Below are positions 8,989 to 18,067 of a stretch of DNA of 64,000 nucleotides, piece after piece (within the stretch, counting starts at the first letter, position 1; each line of letters opens with the position of its first letter). Source of the stretch: Henriciella litoralis (GTDB taxonomy: Bacteria > Pseudomonadota > Alphaproteobacteria > Caulobacterales > Hyphomonadaceae). Below the pieces are notes generated by a model that saw nothing but the letters and a program-made list of their open reading frames with translations, did no database searches and was not told where the DNA came from. The position numbers and the translations under genes were made by a program. The stretch is from NCBI RefSeq assembly GCF_002088935.1, contig NZ_NCSS01000006.1, positions 838,407 to 902,406 on the forward strand, given 5' to 3'.

Positions 8989-9924
8989 ATGTCGCGTAAC
9001 TGGCTGACAGATTTCAAATATGAGGACGGCGCCTGGCTGGTCAAAAAGACTGGTCATCGCGTCCCGGCGAACCGTCAGCTGGCGAATGACATCTTCACCT
9101 GGCTCACCTTCTATACGCTTGCCCAGTCCTGGCGCACCTGGCGCCGACTGACTGGCCACAAGCGCCCAACCATTGCTTTTCACCCTGACAAGCCCCGCCC
9201 CTGGTACTTTATCTGGCCAGTCATGCACGCCTCCGGAGCCAAGCTGATCTCCGACGTCTCCAAGGCAGACATCGTTTTCCAGTTCGACGACACGACCCAT
9301 GCCGATCATCGCGTGCCGCAGACCAAGCCCGGCGCGCGCCTTGTCAATTTTGGCTGCAACGACATCTCGAAATCCAATGTTGCCGAAGCCTTTGCTGTCG
9401 CCGCTGGCTACAGCCTGAAAGTCGATCCACGCACACATGATGGCCCGATGGTCGAGAAGTCCGAAAAGAATGCCTGTCATGACGGGCGCATCATTGAAGG
9501 GCCGATGGAGCCCATCGAAGACAAGACCTATCAGTGCCTTGTCGACAATGAGATCGAGGGCGGTCTGGTCGAGGATCTACGCTGCTGCATCGTTGGCGGC
9601 GAGCCAACGCTGGTCTTCCGCAAGCGCCGGCCCATTGGCCGCCGTTTCCTGAACGAGAATGCCGAAGTCATCATCGACGAACCTCGCAAATGCTACACGG
9701 CCGATGAACTTGATGTGATCAGGCGCTTTTCAGCTGAAATCGGACTGGAGTGGGGCGGCGTTGATGTGTTACGCGACCGCTCTTCTGGTCGTATTTTCAT
9801 TGTGGATGCAAACAAGACTGATATGGGCCCGCCTGTGGCCCTCAATCTTGGTGACAAGCTGAAAGCAACACGCCGCATGGCGCGCGCATTTGTCACCTCA
9901 TTTGCACCAAAGCGATCAGCTTAA
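8989..9924 (+). CDS. ATP-grasp-like protein of unknown substrate
   Basis: A 311-residue soluble protein. Its C-terminal third looks like an ATP-grasp ligase end: IGLEWGGVDVLRDRS followed by IFIVDANKTDMGPP, where the acidic residue and Asn would bind magnesium-ATP. The middle has a possible substrate/nucleotide loop (FGCNDISKSNVAEAF). N-terminal residues 30-70 are aromatic and basic (TFYTLAQSWRTWRRL). The exact ligase family is not recognised; related genes are annotated only as ATP-grasp or hypothetical. A GAGGGAG Shine-Dalgarno supports the start. It is followed after 45 bases by the MBL-fold hydrolase. Confidence 0.65.
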   Translation: MSRNWLTDFKYEDGAWLVKKTGHRVPANRQLANDIFTWLTFYTLAQSWRTWRRLTGHKRPTIAFHPDKPRPWYFIWPVMHASGAKLISDVSKADIVFQFDDTTHADHRVPQTKPGARLVNFGCNDISKSNVAEAFAVAAGYSLKVDPRTHDGPMVEKSEKNACHDGRIIEGPMEPIEDKTYQCLVDNEIEGGLVEDLRCCIVGGEPTLVFRKRRPIGRRFLNENAEVIIDEPRKCYTADELDVIRRFSAEIGLEWGGVDVLRDRSSGRIFIVDANKTDMGPPVALNLGDKLKATRRMARAFVTSFAPKRSA

Positions 9925-9969
9925 AATCGCCTATACTGGCGGTTTCAGAGGTCTGCTGAAGAGGTTTAC

Positions 9970-10881
9970 GTGGGAATTCCATACGTAAAAGAAATCGATT
10001 TTGAGTATGGCAAGGTTGAGCAGGTTTCACCGCTTATTCGCCGCGTCATCGCAAATAATCCCGGTCCATTCACTTTCGTCGGCACGGGTGTCTATATCAT
10101 CGGCCATGGCAATGTCGCGGTGATCGATCCGGGCCCGGAGCTCGCTGACCATTTCGACGCGCTAAAGCAGGCCCTCGCAGGCGAGACGGTCACGCATGTG
10201 CTTGTCACGCATGGGCATTCGGACCACTCGCCGCTCGCAAAGCCGCTCGCCGACTGGGCGGGTTGCAAGACCTACGCGAAGAATTGCGGCGTCCCGACCG
10301 CCAAAGGCGAGCTTGGCTCTGCTGACGATCTCGGCTTTGAGCCAGATGTGAAAATCGGCGATGGCGATGTTATTTCCGGTCCGGGCTGGACCCTCGATGT
10401 GATCGAGACCCCCGGCCACACATGCAATCATCTCTGCTTCAAGCTTCGCGAAGAGAATGCATGTCTGAGCGGCGACCATATCATGGGCTGGTCCACGACA
10501 ATCGTCGCGCCACCTGACGGCAATATGGCCGACTATATGCGCTCACTCGACAAGATCGAGGCGCTGAATGTCGACATTCTCTGGCCGACCCACGGCTCAC
10601 CTGTCGATCGCGATGTGAAAGGCTTCATCCAGGCCTATCGCCAGCACCGGATGGACCGGGAAGCTGCGATCATCGAGCATTTGAAAGCCGGTGAGACAAA
10701 CATCCCGAAAATGGTCGAGGTCATGTATGCCGACGTTGAGAAACGTCTGCACCCGGCAGCGGCCATGTCGGTGCTTGGCCAGATGCTGAAGCTCGTCGAC
10801 GAAGGCCGGGTTGAGACCGAGGATGCGAAGCCGACTGTGCGCTCGGCGTTTCACTGGAAGGCGCTTCAGACGACGGAGTAG
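9970..10881 (+). CDS. MBL-fold metallo-hydrolase
   Basis: A 303-residue zinc hydrolase of the metallo-beta-lactamase fold, LACTB2/glyoxalase II-like. The metal motif H-x-H-x-D-H is in THGHSDHSP near residues 80-86. Further ligands are the His in ETPGHTCNH and the Asp in LSGDHIMGWS, and the final His is in WPTHGSP. A C-terminal winged-helix-like domain (residues 210-290) matches the LACTB2 type. The start is GTG, supported by a GAGG Shine-Dalgarno six bases upstream. Substrate unknown: a thioester, RNA or other ester is possible. Confidence 0.85.
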   Translation: MGIPYVKEIDFEYGKVEQVSPLIRRVIANNPGPFTFVGTGVYIIGHGNVAVIDPGPELADHFDALKQALAGETVTHVLVTHGHSDHSPLAKPLADWAGCKTYAKNCGVPTAKGELGSADDLGFEPDVKIGDGDVISGPGWTLDVIETPGHTCNHLCFKLREENACLSGDHIMGWSTTIVAPPDGNMADYMRSLDKIEALNVDILWPTHGSPVDRDVKGFIQAYRQHRMDREAAIIEHLKAGETNIPKMVEVMYADVEKRLHPAAAMSVLGQMLKLVDEGRVETEDAKPTVRSAFHWKALQTTE

Positions 10882-10897
10882 CGCCACAGCCGCTTCA

Positions 10898-11015
10898 TCC
10901 TTCGACTTCGCTCAGGATGAGGTTGCGCACTTTCAAGCCGCTTGTGACGTCTTCCCTCAAGAATTCAAATTGAACCTGCCCCGTCCCAGGCCTCATCCTG
11001 AGCGAAGTCGAAGGA
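10898..11015. repeat. 25-bp perfect inverted repeat with 68-base loop
   Basis: The left arm at 10898-10922 and right arm at 10991-11015 are exact reverse complements over 25 bp. The core CTTCGACTTCGCTCAGGATG resembles a dispersed intergenic repeat that I have seen in many alphaproteobacterial genomes. It sits in the convergent gap between the MBL-fold gene and the broken DJ-1/PfpI gene, where it could also form a bidirectional stop signal, though no T-run follows. No other copy was noticed in this window. Confidence 0.75.
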
Positions 11016-11037
11016 CGAGGCCGTCTGGCAGCTCGCT

Positions 11038-11735
11038 CTAGAAGCCCAGCCCCTTTGCAATCGCTCTCACCTTTTCGACACGGCCGGGCGCGGCCTTGTT
11101 CACCAGGGACCAATAGCGCTCGAGCGTCGCAGGATCGGCCTTGTCCGGCGTGCCACTGTCGAAGGGCGGATGCGGATCGTATTCGATAGATAGCTGGATG
11201 AATTTGGCGTGGTCCTCACCGCGGATGCGGGCGGCAAGTGCCAGCGCGAAATCAATGCCGGACGTTACACCGCCTCCGGTCAGCCGGTTGCGATCAAGTA
11301 CCACGCGCTGGCGAACAGGCACCGCGCCGAAGAAGGCGAGCTGCTCATGCGAGGCCCACAGTGCGTCGTCGCCTCATAGCCTTTGAGCAGCCCTGCCGCG
11401 CCGAGCACGAGTGACCCGGTACAGACGCTGGTGACCCAGTCTGCCTTGCCTGCGATCTGGCGCACCCAGGCGAGCGATGCTTCATCCTGCATGACGTCCA
11501 CCGTGCCGAAGCCGCCCGGGACACAGAGAATATCGGCCTCCATGACGTCTTCGAATGTCGCGGTCGGCAGCAGTGAAAAGCCAGCATCCGTCGGGACGGG
11601 CTCTATCGTCTTTGCGACGAGGTGGACGGTTGTATTGCCAAGCCGCGAAAGGACTTGCGCCGGGCCTGTCAGGTCCAGCTGGGTCACATTCGGGAAGAGA
11701 AGAAAGGCAACGGAGATTGGCGAAAGCTCGGGCAT
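11038..11735 (-). pseudogene. DJ-1/PfpI family protein, frameshifted
   Basis: The first 115 or so residues read in one frame (FLLFPNVTQLDLTGPAQVL, then the nucleophile elbow in VTSVCTGSLVLGAAGLL). The rest (RNRLTGGGVTSGIDFALALA onward) is in another frame. The break is near 11355. The family motif T-T-H-W needs CAC-TGG, but the sequence reads CACTGTGGG, which looks like a duplicated TG. Repairing it gives a complete protein of about 230 residues with the catalytic Cys intact. It would be an isonitrile-hydratase/PfpI-like enzyme. A recent inactivation or an assembly error are both possible. Confidence 0.8.
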
Positions 11736-11869
11736 GGGGCGCCCTCCTTCAGGTCAGAGGTTGATGCCCAGACGCCCGGCGTGTCATCGCCGCGCTCCCC
11801 GGTGTTGATCCACCTGATGCGTCAGTTACGCGGCATCCTTATGTTATGCGAATACCAACCCCTAGTCGA

Positions 11870-12280
11870 TCAGTAATCGATCTTCTTTGGCTTGCAAAAG
11901 ACCTGGAAGATAGCACCAAGCGTCGCGCCGACCAGGACAAGCACCGGTAAGATAAGCAAATATACAATTCCGTTGAGGGCAGACAGGCTTGCCGGCTCGG
12001 TCAGGCCAAGTATTGGTCCACGGACATAGAGCGCGGCCACGGCATTCGTGAGCAGGAACCCGGCCGACACGATAGACGCAACCCCGGCAGCAGCCAGAAT
12101 CGAACGCTGCCTCGGACTGGATGCTGCAAGCAACACCAAAATCAAAGAAGTCATCAGAAACGCGAAGTCGCCTACGGGTCTACTGATAAGGAAGGCGCCA
12201 AGTCCTGCCATCATGACGAGCAACGCCATCGAGACAATAACCAGATACCTTTGAGGCCATGCGCGCGACGCGAGAATCAA
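11870..12280 (-). CDS. small four-helix membrane protein
   Basis: A 136-residue protein with four hydrophobic segments (about residues 12-32, 36-52, 62-85 and 103-128) and a short basic C-terminus. No family recognised. The start is a TTG whose bases overlap the stop of the upstream DUF1499 gene (TTGA), so translation is probably coupled to it. No better start exists close by. Confidence 0.55.
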   Translation of the reverse strand: MILASRAWPQRYLVIVSMALLVMMAGLGAFLISRPVGDFAFLMTSLILVLLAASSPRQRSILAAAGVASIVSAGFLLTNAVAALYVRGPILGLTEPASLSALNGIVYLLILPVLVLVGATLGAIFQVFCKPKKIDY

Positions 12281-13173
12281 GGCTCGCGACGACCGTTCGC
12301 TCGATCTTCCAACTCATCCATGAAGGATGAGACGCGGCGGGCATTGGCACCAAGGTCGGAAAGACCCACACGGCTGATCGAACGCATGTCGACACGCGTT
12401 GCACCGTCAACGGCGCGTATACGCACAGCGACATCGTCCTTGAAGCCGAACCATCCTGTCGTTGCTGTCGCTTCCATCATGGTGCTCTCAACATCCTGCC
12501 CGGTGGCAGGAGGCGAAAAGATCGTCCAGCCTTGATGCTCTGCCAGCTGCAGCGCGAGGGCGGCAATCTCGCCGGGGGACTGATCAAAATAGACGGGTTC
12601 AATCGGCCGGTCATAGGCGGGTGGGACGGTCTCGCCATCGACAACGCGTTCGGCTTCTGCCTCTTCCTGCACTTCGGAGACCAGACGGCCGCCCATGCCG
12701 GGCCATCGGGCATCGGCACCCTCTGCAATGACAGGCGCCTCCTCCACAGGATTGGTCGCGTCGTCGCTCTTGCGTTGCGCAAGCAGCGACTCAGAGAAAC
12801 GGATCGGGTCAGACCAGTCGGTCTGGATGTCATGGATTGGCGGCAGTGAACCGGCCTGCGCCTTGAAGCCAATCAGACGGAACCCAATCATTAGCGCAAT
12901 CAACAAGGCAGCGAGCGCGAGAATAACCGGTTGAACACGTGGTGACTTGATCATGCCAATAATCAACGCAATGACTGAAAGGCCGAGCGCGAACCCCGTA
13001 ATCAATGGCCCCCAGGCGAGCGTCATCTTGCCGAGCCCGAACGGCCAGCCCCAAAGCCCGAATTTGGCCCCGAGGGCTGCAATAGCAAACCAGGCGACGG
13101 CAAAGATCGAAACAGCAAGGGCCACACCGGCAACGGTCAGCCGCCAGCCTGCTGACTGGGCGCGTTCACTCAT
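12277..13173 (-). CDS. DUF1499 membrane protein
   Basis: 298 residues: three N-terminal membrane helices (about 12-35, 48-70 and 82-105), then a soluble DUF1499 domain (IHDIQTDWSDPIRF, and a C-terminal GFKDDVAVRIRAVDGATRVDMRS region that matches the family ending about shape and order). DUF1499 has no known function. A GGAGGA Shine-Dalgarno precedes the ATG. Cotranslated with the small membrane protein downstream through a four-base overlap. Confidence 0.8.
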   Translation of the reverse strand: MSERAQSAGWRLTVAGVALAVSIFAVAWFAIAALGAKFGLWGWPFGLGKMTLAWGPLITGFALGLSVIALIIGMIKSPRVQPVILALAALLIALMIGFRLIGFKAQAGSLPPIHDIQTDWSDPIRFSESLLAQRKSDDATNPVEEAPVIAEGADARWPGMGGRLVSEVQEEAEAERVVDGETVPPAYDRPIEPVYFDQSPGEIAALALQLAEHQGWTIFSPPATGQDVESTMMEATATTGWFGFKDDVAVRIRAVDGATRVDMRSISRVGLSDLGANARRVSSFMDELEDRANGRREP

Positions 13174-13277
13174 GGGAATCCTCCGAAAACTGGTTGCCTC
13201 TAGCGAGGAAGCCTTATCGTCTTCTCATCGTTCCGCAAGGGGAAAGCACCGCCTTCCCCTTGCGTCACTTTTCGAGG

Positions 13278-14903
13278 TCATGCTGTTGGAAGCTTGTAAT
13301 CCTTGAACATTTTACGAAGAGCAAGTTTGTTGATCTTGCCGGTCGCGCCAAGTGGAATCTCGTCAACGAATTGCACGTCGTCCGGCGTCCACCATTTGGC
13401 GATTTTGCCTTCGAGCTGTTTGAGGACGTCTTCCTTGCTCGGCGACTGGCCTTCGGCAGGCTGGACGATCAGCAAGGGACGCTCGTCCCATTTCGGGTGA
13501 TAGATGCCGATCGCCGCAGCATTCGCGACTTGCGGATGTCCGACAGCGAAATTCTCGATATCGATCGACGAAATCCATTCCCCGCCGGACTTGATGACGT
13601 CCTTGGCACGGTCTGTGATCTGCATGGTTGAGTGCTCATCGAGCGTCGCGACGTCGCCCGTATCAAAAAAGCCGTCATCATCGAGGACTTTTCCGCCATC
13701 GCCCTTGAAATAGGCCTTGGAGATGGCCGGACCTCTGCAGACCAGCCGGCCAGAGGTTTCGCCGTCGCGCGGCAACTCTTTGCCGTCATCGTCCACAATC
13801 TTGAGCTCGACGCCGAATGGCGGGCGGCCTTGCTTCAGCTTGTAAGCAATCTTCTCTTCATGCGAGGCGTCCGCCAGGGCGGGCGGTATCGCCCCGAGCG
13901 TGCCCATTGGAGAGAGCTCCGTCATGCCCCAGGCGTGGAAAACTTCAACGCCGTAATTCTCTTCAAACGCGCGCAGGATCCGCTCTGGAACGGCAGAGCC
14001 ACCGATCACGACTTTGCGCAGGTGCGGAAGCTTGAGATTGTTCTCTTCCAGATAGGTGAGCAGCATCAGCCAGACGGTTGGAACAGCCGCTGTGATCGTC
14101 ACCTTTTCCTTGTCGAGCAATTCGTAGATCGCCGCGCCGGACATGTCAGCGCCAGGCATGACCATCTTGGCGCCGGTCGCCGGACAGGCAAAGGCTAGCC
14201 CCCAGGCATTGGCGTGGAACATCGGAACAACCGGAAGCAGCACATCATTCGCGCCCATACCGATTGTGTCGACACCCATGGTGATGAAGGTGTGCAGCAC
14301 GTTGGAGCGGTGCGAGTAGAGCACGCCCTTCGGATTGCCTGTCGTGCCTGACGTGTAGCAAAGGCCGCAAGCGGTCTGCTCGTCGAAATTGCCCCATTCA
14401 ACGTCTGTCGAACGCCCGTCAATCCAGGTCTCGAAAGAGACGGCGCCGAGCGAGTTCTCGGGCATGTTGGCTTCGTCGGTCAGGATGATGAACTTCTCAA
14501 TCGTCTCAAGCTGAGGCTTCGCGGCCTCTACGAGCGGAAGGAAGGTTGTGTCGAAAATCAGGATGCGGTCTTCGGCATGGTTCGCGATCCATGCAATCTG
14601 GTCCGGGTGAAGGCGCGGATTTACCGTGTGCAGGACGGCGCCGATCCCCATCGTGCCGAACCAGGCTTCCATATGGCGCGCGGTATTCCAGGCCAGAGTC
14701 GCGACGCGGTCGCCCTGCTTGATGCCTTCTGCGAGAAGCGCCGAAGAGACCATTTTCGACCGCTCACGGATGGTGCGGTAAGTCGTTCGGACAATATCGC
14801 CTTCTACATTGCGGGTTACGACTTCGCGGTCGCCGTGATTATTAGCCGCATGGTCGATTACCTTATCGACTGTCAGTTGCCAGTCTTGCATCAAGCCTTG
14901 CAT
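13278..14903 (-). CDS. long-chain acyl-CoA ligase (AMP-forming)
   Basis: Activates fatty acids to acyl-CoA through an acyl-adenylate. 541 residues of the ANL superfamily: P-loop [12 protein letters not shown] near residue 185, the A5 motif [12 protein letters not shown], the A7 motif [12 protein letters not shown], the hinge [15 protein letters not shown] and the catalytic Lys in [10 protein letters not shown]. The start at 14903 is chosen because GAGGAGG lies eight bases upstream; the longer open frame adds a non-homologous leader. It is divergent from the phosphodiesterase gene, with only 99 bases between the starts. Closest in style to medium/long-chain ligases of alphaproteobacteria. Confidence 0.9.
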   Translation of the reverse strand: MQGLMQDWQLTVDKVIDHAANNHGDREVVTRNVEGDIVRTTYRTIRERSKMVSSALLAEGIKQGDRVATLAWNTARHMEAWFGTMGIGAVLHTVNPRLHPDQIAWIANHAEDRILIFDTTFLPLVEAAKPQLETIEKFIILTDEANMPENSLGAVSFETWIDGRSTDVEWGNFDEQTACGLCYTSGTTGNPKGVLYSHRSNVLHTFITMGVDTIGMGANDVLLPVVPMFHANAWGLAFACPATGAKMVMPGADMSGAAIYELLDKEKVTITAAVPTVWLMLLTYLEENNLKLPHLRKVVIGGSAVPERILRAFEENYGVEVFHAWGMTELSPMGTLGAIPPALADASHEEKIAYKLKQGRPPFGVELKIVDDDGKELPRDGETSGRLVCRGPAISKAYFKGDGGKVLDDDGFFDTGDVATLDEHSTMQITDRAKDVIKSGGEWISSIDIENFAVGHPQVANAAAIGIYHPKWDERPLLIVQPAEGQSPSKEDVLKQLEGKIAKWWTPDDVQFVDEIPLGATGKINKLALRKMFKDYKLPTA

Positions 14904-15002
14904 AATATTCCTCCTCGATATCATCCAGCGCGGTTTCCGCTGCGTTCGGTATCTTCTATGACCCGATGCCAGCAACAGCAAGCAAGCGAAAGCCTTCACG
15001 AC

Positions 15003-15986
15003 ATGATTTGTCTTAAAAGCCTCATTATTCCAGTCCTTGGCGCTGGTTTCCTGATGTCCTGCACTCCCTCCAAGCCTGCCACCCCAGACGCGGCAGCCCC
15101 CAAGCAGGACGCGCCTGCTTCAGAGGCGAACGAAGTATCGCAAACGTCATTTGATCTACCCGCTGTCTTTGATTGCGTGCGCGAGAGCGGCGGCCTGTTG
15201 ATTGCAACCCATCGCGGTGGCCCGGCGCCCGGCTATCCGGAGAATGCGATCGAGACCCTTCAACACGCCTATGATGAGGGCTTCCGGGTGATGGAGATCG
15301 ACGTCGCTGAATCGCGTGATGGCAGCTTGTTCCTGATGCATGACCGCTCCCTGGGGCGCACGACGACAGGCGGCGGCGCAGTCGCTGATACCGATTGGTC
15401 CGAAATCTCGCGCCTGAAGCTGGTTGATGATGATGGCAAGGTGACAAGCTTTGCCCCGCCCCGCCTTTCGGAAACGCTCGACTGGGCCGTGCGCACAGGC
15501 GCGATCCTGGAGCTGGACCGAAAACCAACGACAAGCTACCGCAACATCATAGATGCCGTCCGCGAGGCCGGTGCCGAACAGAACGTTCTGATCATCACCT
15601 ATAATGATGACGAGGCCCTTCAGGTCGCAAGGCTGGCGCCAGACCTCATGATGACGGCTGGCATTGGCAGCCGCGAACACGAAGCCGAGCTGCTGGCTGG
15701 CGGTGTAGACGAAACACGACTGGTGGCATGGACAGGCACAAACCGTCCAAACCCTGGCAAATGGCGAGGCCTTGGCCGCAGCGGTATTGAAAGCGCTTTC
15801 GGGACGCTGGGACGCAAGGGAGAACGGCTCGACGACGTCTACTGGCAGGATGGAGACCCATCCGAATTTGTAGACCTGATCGATGGTGGACTGACCATGT
15901 TGGCCACAGACGTGCCTTATCGCCTCAAGGCAGCCGGCGGCGAAATCGGAGAAGCCATGTCGACCGCAAACCGCTGCCTGGACTAG
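15003..15986 (+). CDS. glycerophosphodiester phosphodiesterase-family lipoprotein
   Basis: Likely hydrolyses glycerophosphodiesters at the cell envelope. 327 residues with a lipoprotein signal (hydrophobic run, then LMSC with Cys at residue 20) and a TIM-barrel GDPD domain. The motif H-R-G is in ATHRGGPAPGYPENAIE, the metal pair E-x-D in VMEIDVAESRDG and the catalytic His in FLMHDRSLGRTT. A proline/alanine-rich linker separates the lipid anchor from the domain. Open reading continues upstream of 15003, but only as the antisense of the acyl-CoA ligase. Confidence 0.85.
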   Translation: MICLKSLIIPVLGAGFLMSCTPSKPATPDAAAPKQDAPASEANEVSQTSFDLPAVFDCVRESGGLLIATHRGGPAPGYPENAIETLQHAYDEGFRVMEIDVAESRDGSLFLMHDRSLGRTTTGGGAVADTDWSEISRLKLVDDDGKVTSFAPPRLSETLDWAVRTGAILELDRKPTTSYRNIIDAVREAGAEQNVLIITYNDDEALQVARLAPDLMMTAGIGSREHEAELLAGGVDETRLVAWTGTNRPNPGKWRGLGRSGIESAFGTLGRKGERLDDVYWQDGDPSEFVDLIDGGLTMLATDVPYRLKAAGGEIGEAMSTANRCLD

Positions 15987-16307
15987 GCAAAGGCTGCGGT
16001 TTTAGCCGTTTATGACACAAAACAGTGACAGACGGTCGCAGATTTCCCGCCTAGCGAGAAATTTGAGCGCTGTATATTTCGCACAAAATGCGATCAATAC
16101 GCCTATACATGATACATAATCGCTCAGAACGGCCGAATGCCTCGCCAAATGGCCTTCAAAGCATTTTTCTATTTTTAATGGTAAAATTTCTTACTTTTGG
16201 AAAGAGATTATTCATATCCTCGCGGCATATATAGGGCCAAGATTTTTACGGACAGGTAGAAAATCAAAGTATCCCGGTTGATAAGTCCAGTGGAGGGGGA
16301 CGAAATC
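15987..16307. other. AT-rich gene-free region upstream of the desaturase operon
   Basis: About 320 bases, clearly more AT-rich than its surroundings, with no plausible coding frame. It should hold the promoter of the small-membrane-protein/desaturase pair; AT-rich patches such as TATATAGGG near 16228 are candidate -10 elements, but no confident promoter can be named. No RNA gene or terminator was recognised. Confidence 0.5.
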
Positions 16308-16505
16308 ATGATGACCAAGGCTATTCGCTACGTCTATCTACTTGGTCCGCTTGTTTTCGCGATCGGATTTCTGACCCCGCTTTTCTCCCAACTCATCACC
16401 GCAAGCGACTGGACCCCGCCATTCGGCCTGAGCCCACTTGAAGCCGGGTTTTTCGGCGCGCTGGTCCTGGGCATCCCCGCTCAATTGAGAGGACGGTGGA
16501 TCTAA
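16308..16505 (+). CDS. small two-helix membrane protein coupled to a desaturase
   Basis: A 65-residue protein with two hydrophobic segments (about residues 7-26 and 42-58) joined by an aromatic loop (SDWTPPFGL) and a basic tail. Start at 16308: GGAGGGGG sits eight bases upstream. Its TAA stop overlaps the ATG of the desaturase gene by one base (TAATG), so the two are almost certainly translationally coupled. No family recognised; it could be a partner or assembly factor of the desaturase. Confidence 0.7.
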   Translation: MMTKAIRYVYLLGPLVFAIGFLTPLFSQLITASDWTPPFGLSPLEAGFFGALVLGIPAQLRGRWI

Positions 16506-17377
16506 TGTCAGCACGCGATTTCGACAGCTTGAACGTCACAGAGCTCGCCCGCATGGAGCGCGATATTGCCCGCAAGCATATCGGACATTTCCCGTGGCTC
16601 TCGGTTATCGGCGGTCTTTTGAATGTCGCCATCTGGCTGGCGCTCTGGCCGCTGGTCTTTACAGGGATCATGCCGGTCTGGCTCGGACTGATTATCGCGA
16701 CGATCAACGCTATCGCTGGCTATCTGCCGTCTCATGAAGCCCAGCATGACATTATCGGGCGTCCGGGTTCAAAGCTGCACTGGTTGAATGAACTGGTCGG
16801 CCACCTGTCGACGCTTCCGCTAGCCCTGCCCTATCGACTGGCCAAGGTCACGCATCGCCAGCATCACCTCTATACAAACGATCCAAAGCGCGACCCCGAC
16901 TATGACTCGCGCGCGAAAAACCTTCCGCATGCCGTCTGGCGCGCGATCCAGAACCGCCAGCCACGTGCCAGAGGTGGCTTCAACGCCTATGCCCGCACGC
17001 TTTTCAAGCTTGGCGAACGCAGTGCACTTATCGAGGCTTCGGTGTACAGAGTCTGCTGGTTCTTCATATTGTTTGGTCTTGCCTGGAGCGGCCACGCGAT
17101 CGAAGCGGCCGCGCTCTGGTGGTTGCCGCATCACATCGGTTACACCTATCTGCAGGTCTATCTCAGCTGGGCGCCGCATCACCCCGCAGAAGAAACCTCC
17201 CGCTATCGTCAGACGCGCAGTTTCAAGGCAGCGGTGGGGAATTTTCTTTCACTGGGCATGCAGTACCACATTATACATCACCTGCATCCGCGCATTCCTT
17301 ACTACCGCACGGCGCGGGCCTATTGGGAGATGAAACCCATCCTCAAGGCGCGCGGCGCGAACGTGGATAGCCTGTAA
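16505..17377 (+). CDS. fatty acid desaturase family membrane protein
   Basis: A 290-residue di-iron membrane oxygenase. The three histidine boxes are present: HEAQHD near residue 79, HRQHH near 117 and HIIHHLHP near 256. About four helices surround them. The best guess is an acyl-lipid or acyl-CoA desaturase; a carotenoid hydroxylase/ketolase of the same superfamily cannot be excluded. No dedicated ferredoxin is next to it. Coupled to the small membrane protein upstream. Confidence 0.85.
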   Translation: MSARDFDSLNVTELARMERDIARKHIGHFPWLSVIGGLLNVAIWLALWPLVFTGIMPVWLGLIIATINAIAGYLPSHEAQHDIIGRPGSKLHWLNELVGHLSTLPLALPYRLAKVTHRQHHLYTNDPKRDPDYDSRAKNLPHAVWRAIQNRQPRARGGFNAYARTLFKLGERSALIEASVYRVCWFFILFGLAWSGHAIEAAALWWLPHHIGYTYLQVYLSWAPHHPAEETSRYRQTRSFKAAVGNFLSLGMQYHIIHHLHPRIPYYRTARAYWEMKPILKARGANVDSL

Positions 17378-17578
17378 GAGATCTGCCAATATATTGACGT
17401 TCGGCGAGGTTCGGCCTATCAGCCCGCGCAGGTTGAGACGCCTGCCGTTCGCAAGACGTGTTGTCTGAAGGTGAAGATCTCCGGGGCCCATACGCCCTGC
17501 CCAATTGAAGCTGACCTTTCCATCACGGACCGGAAAAGCGGCAATGCGAACACCCGTATGATTTCCCGGTCCTGATAT

Positions 17579-18043
17579 GTGAAAGACGAATCAGTGCCTC
17601 ACACAATTACGACACGCGCCCACGCCAAGGCCCGCGCCCGGGAATTGCGCGCCGACGCATCAAGTCGCGGCGAAAGCCTCAGTCATTCCAAAGCCCTCGA
17701 AGCGGTTGCCAGAGAGCTTGGCTACAGGGACTGGAACACCGCTTCTGCCCGACTTTCCAACCAGCCGGACGTCCCCTTGCAGATCGGCGAAAGGGTCTCA
17801 GGCCGCTATTTGAAACAGCCCTTCGAAGGGCGCGTTCATGGCGTCAGGGAACTCGCCGGCGGAATGGGTTATGAAGTGGAGCTTCACTTCGATACCCCGG
17901 TCGACGTGGTCGAGTTCGAAAGCTTTTCAGGCCTGCGTCAGCGGGTCCGGGCGATGATCTCTGAAGACGGCGTCTCCTGGACCAAAACCAGCGACGGTGT
18001 CCCGCATCTGGTCGTGGTCCGCGAGAATGCGGGCATTATCTGA
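17579..18043 (+). CDS. glyoxalase-related (Glyoxalase_8-like) small protein
   Basis: A 154-residue soluble protein. Residues 10-60 form a helical domain with the motif SHSKALEAVARELGYRDWNT, typical of a family annotated as glyoxalase-related and often fused to plasmid proteins. Residues 65-150 form a beta-rich domain with no obvious active site. The start is uncertain: GTG at 17579 or GTG at 17594; neither has a strong Shine-Dalgarno. Role unknown. Confidence 0.7.
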   Translation: MKDESVPHTITTRAHAKARARELRADASSRGESLSHSKALEAVARELGYRDWNTASARLSNQPDVPLQIGERVSGRYLKQPFEGRVHGVRELAGGMGYEVELHFDTPVDVVEFESFSGLRQRVRAMISEDGVSWTKTSDGVPHLVVVRENAGII

Positions 18044-18067
18044 TCCGGCGCGGCCGGGCGGCGTTTC

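Noticed and set aside
14577..15002. N-terminal extension of the phosphodiesterase frame
   Set aside because: It overlaps the divergent acyl-CoA ligase and would bury the lipoprotein signal; ATG 15003 starts the signal directly.
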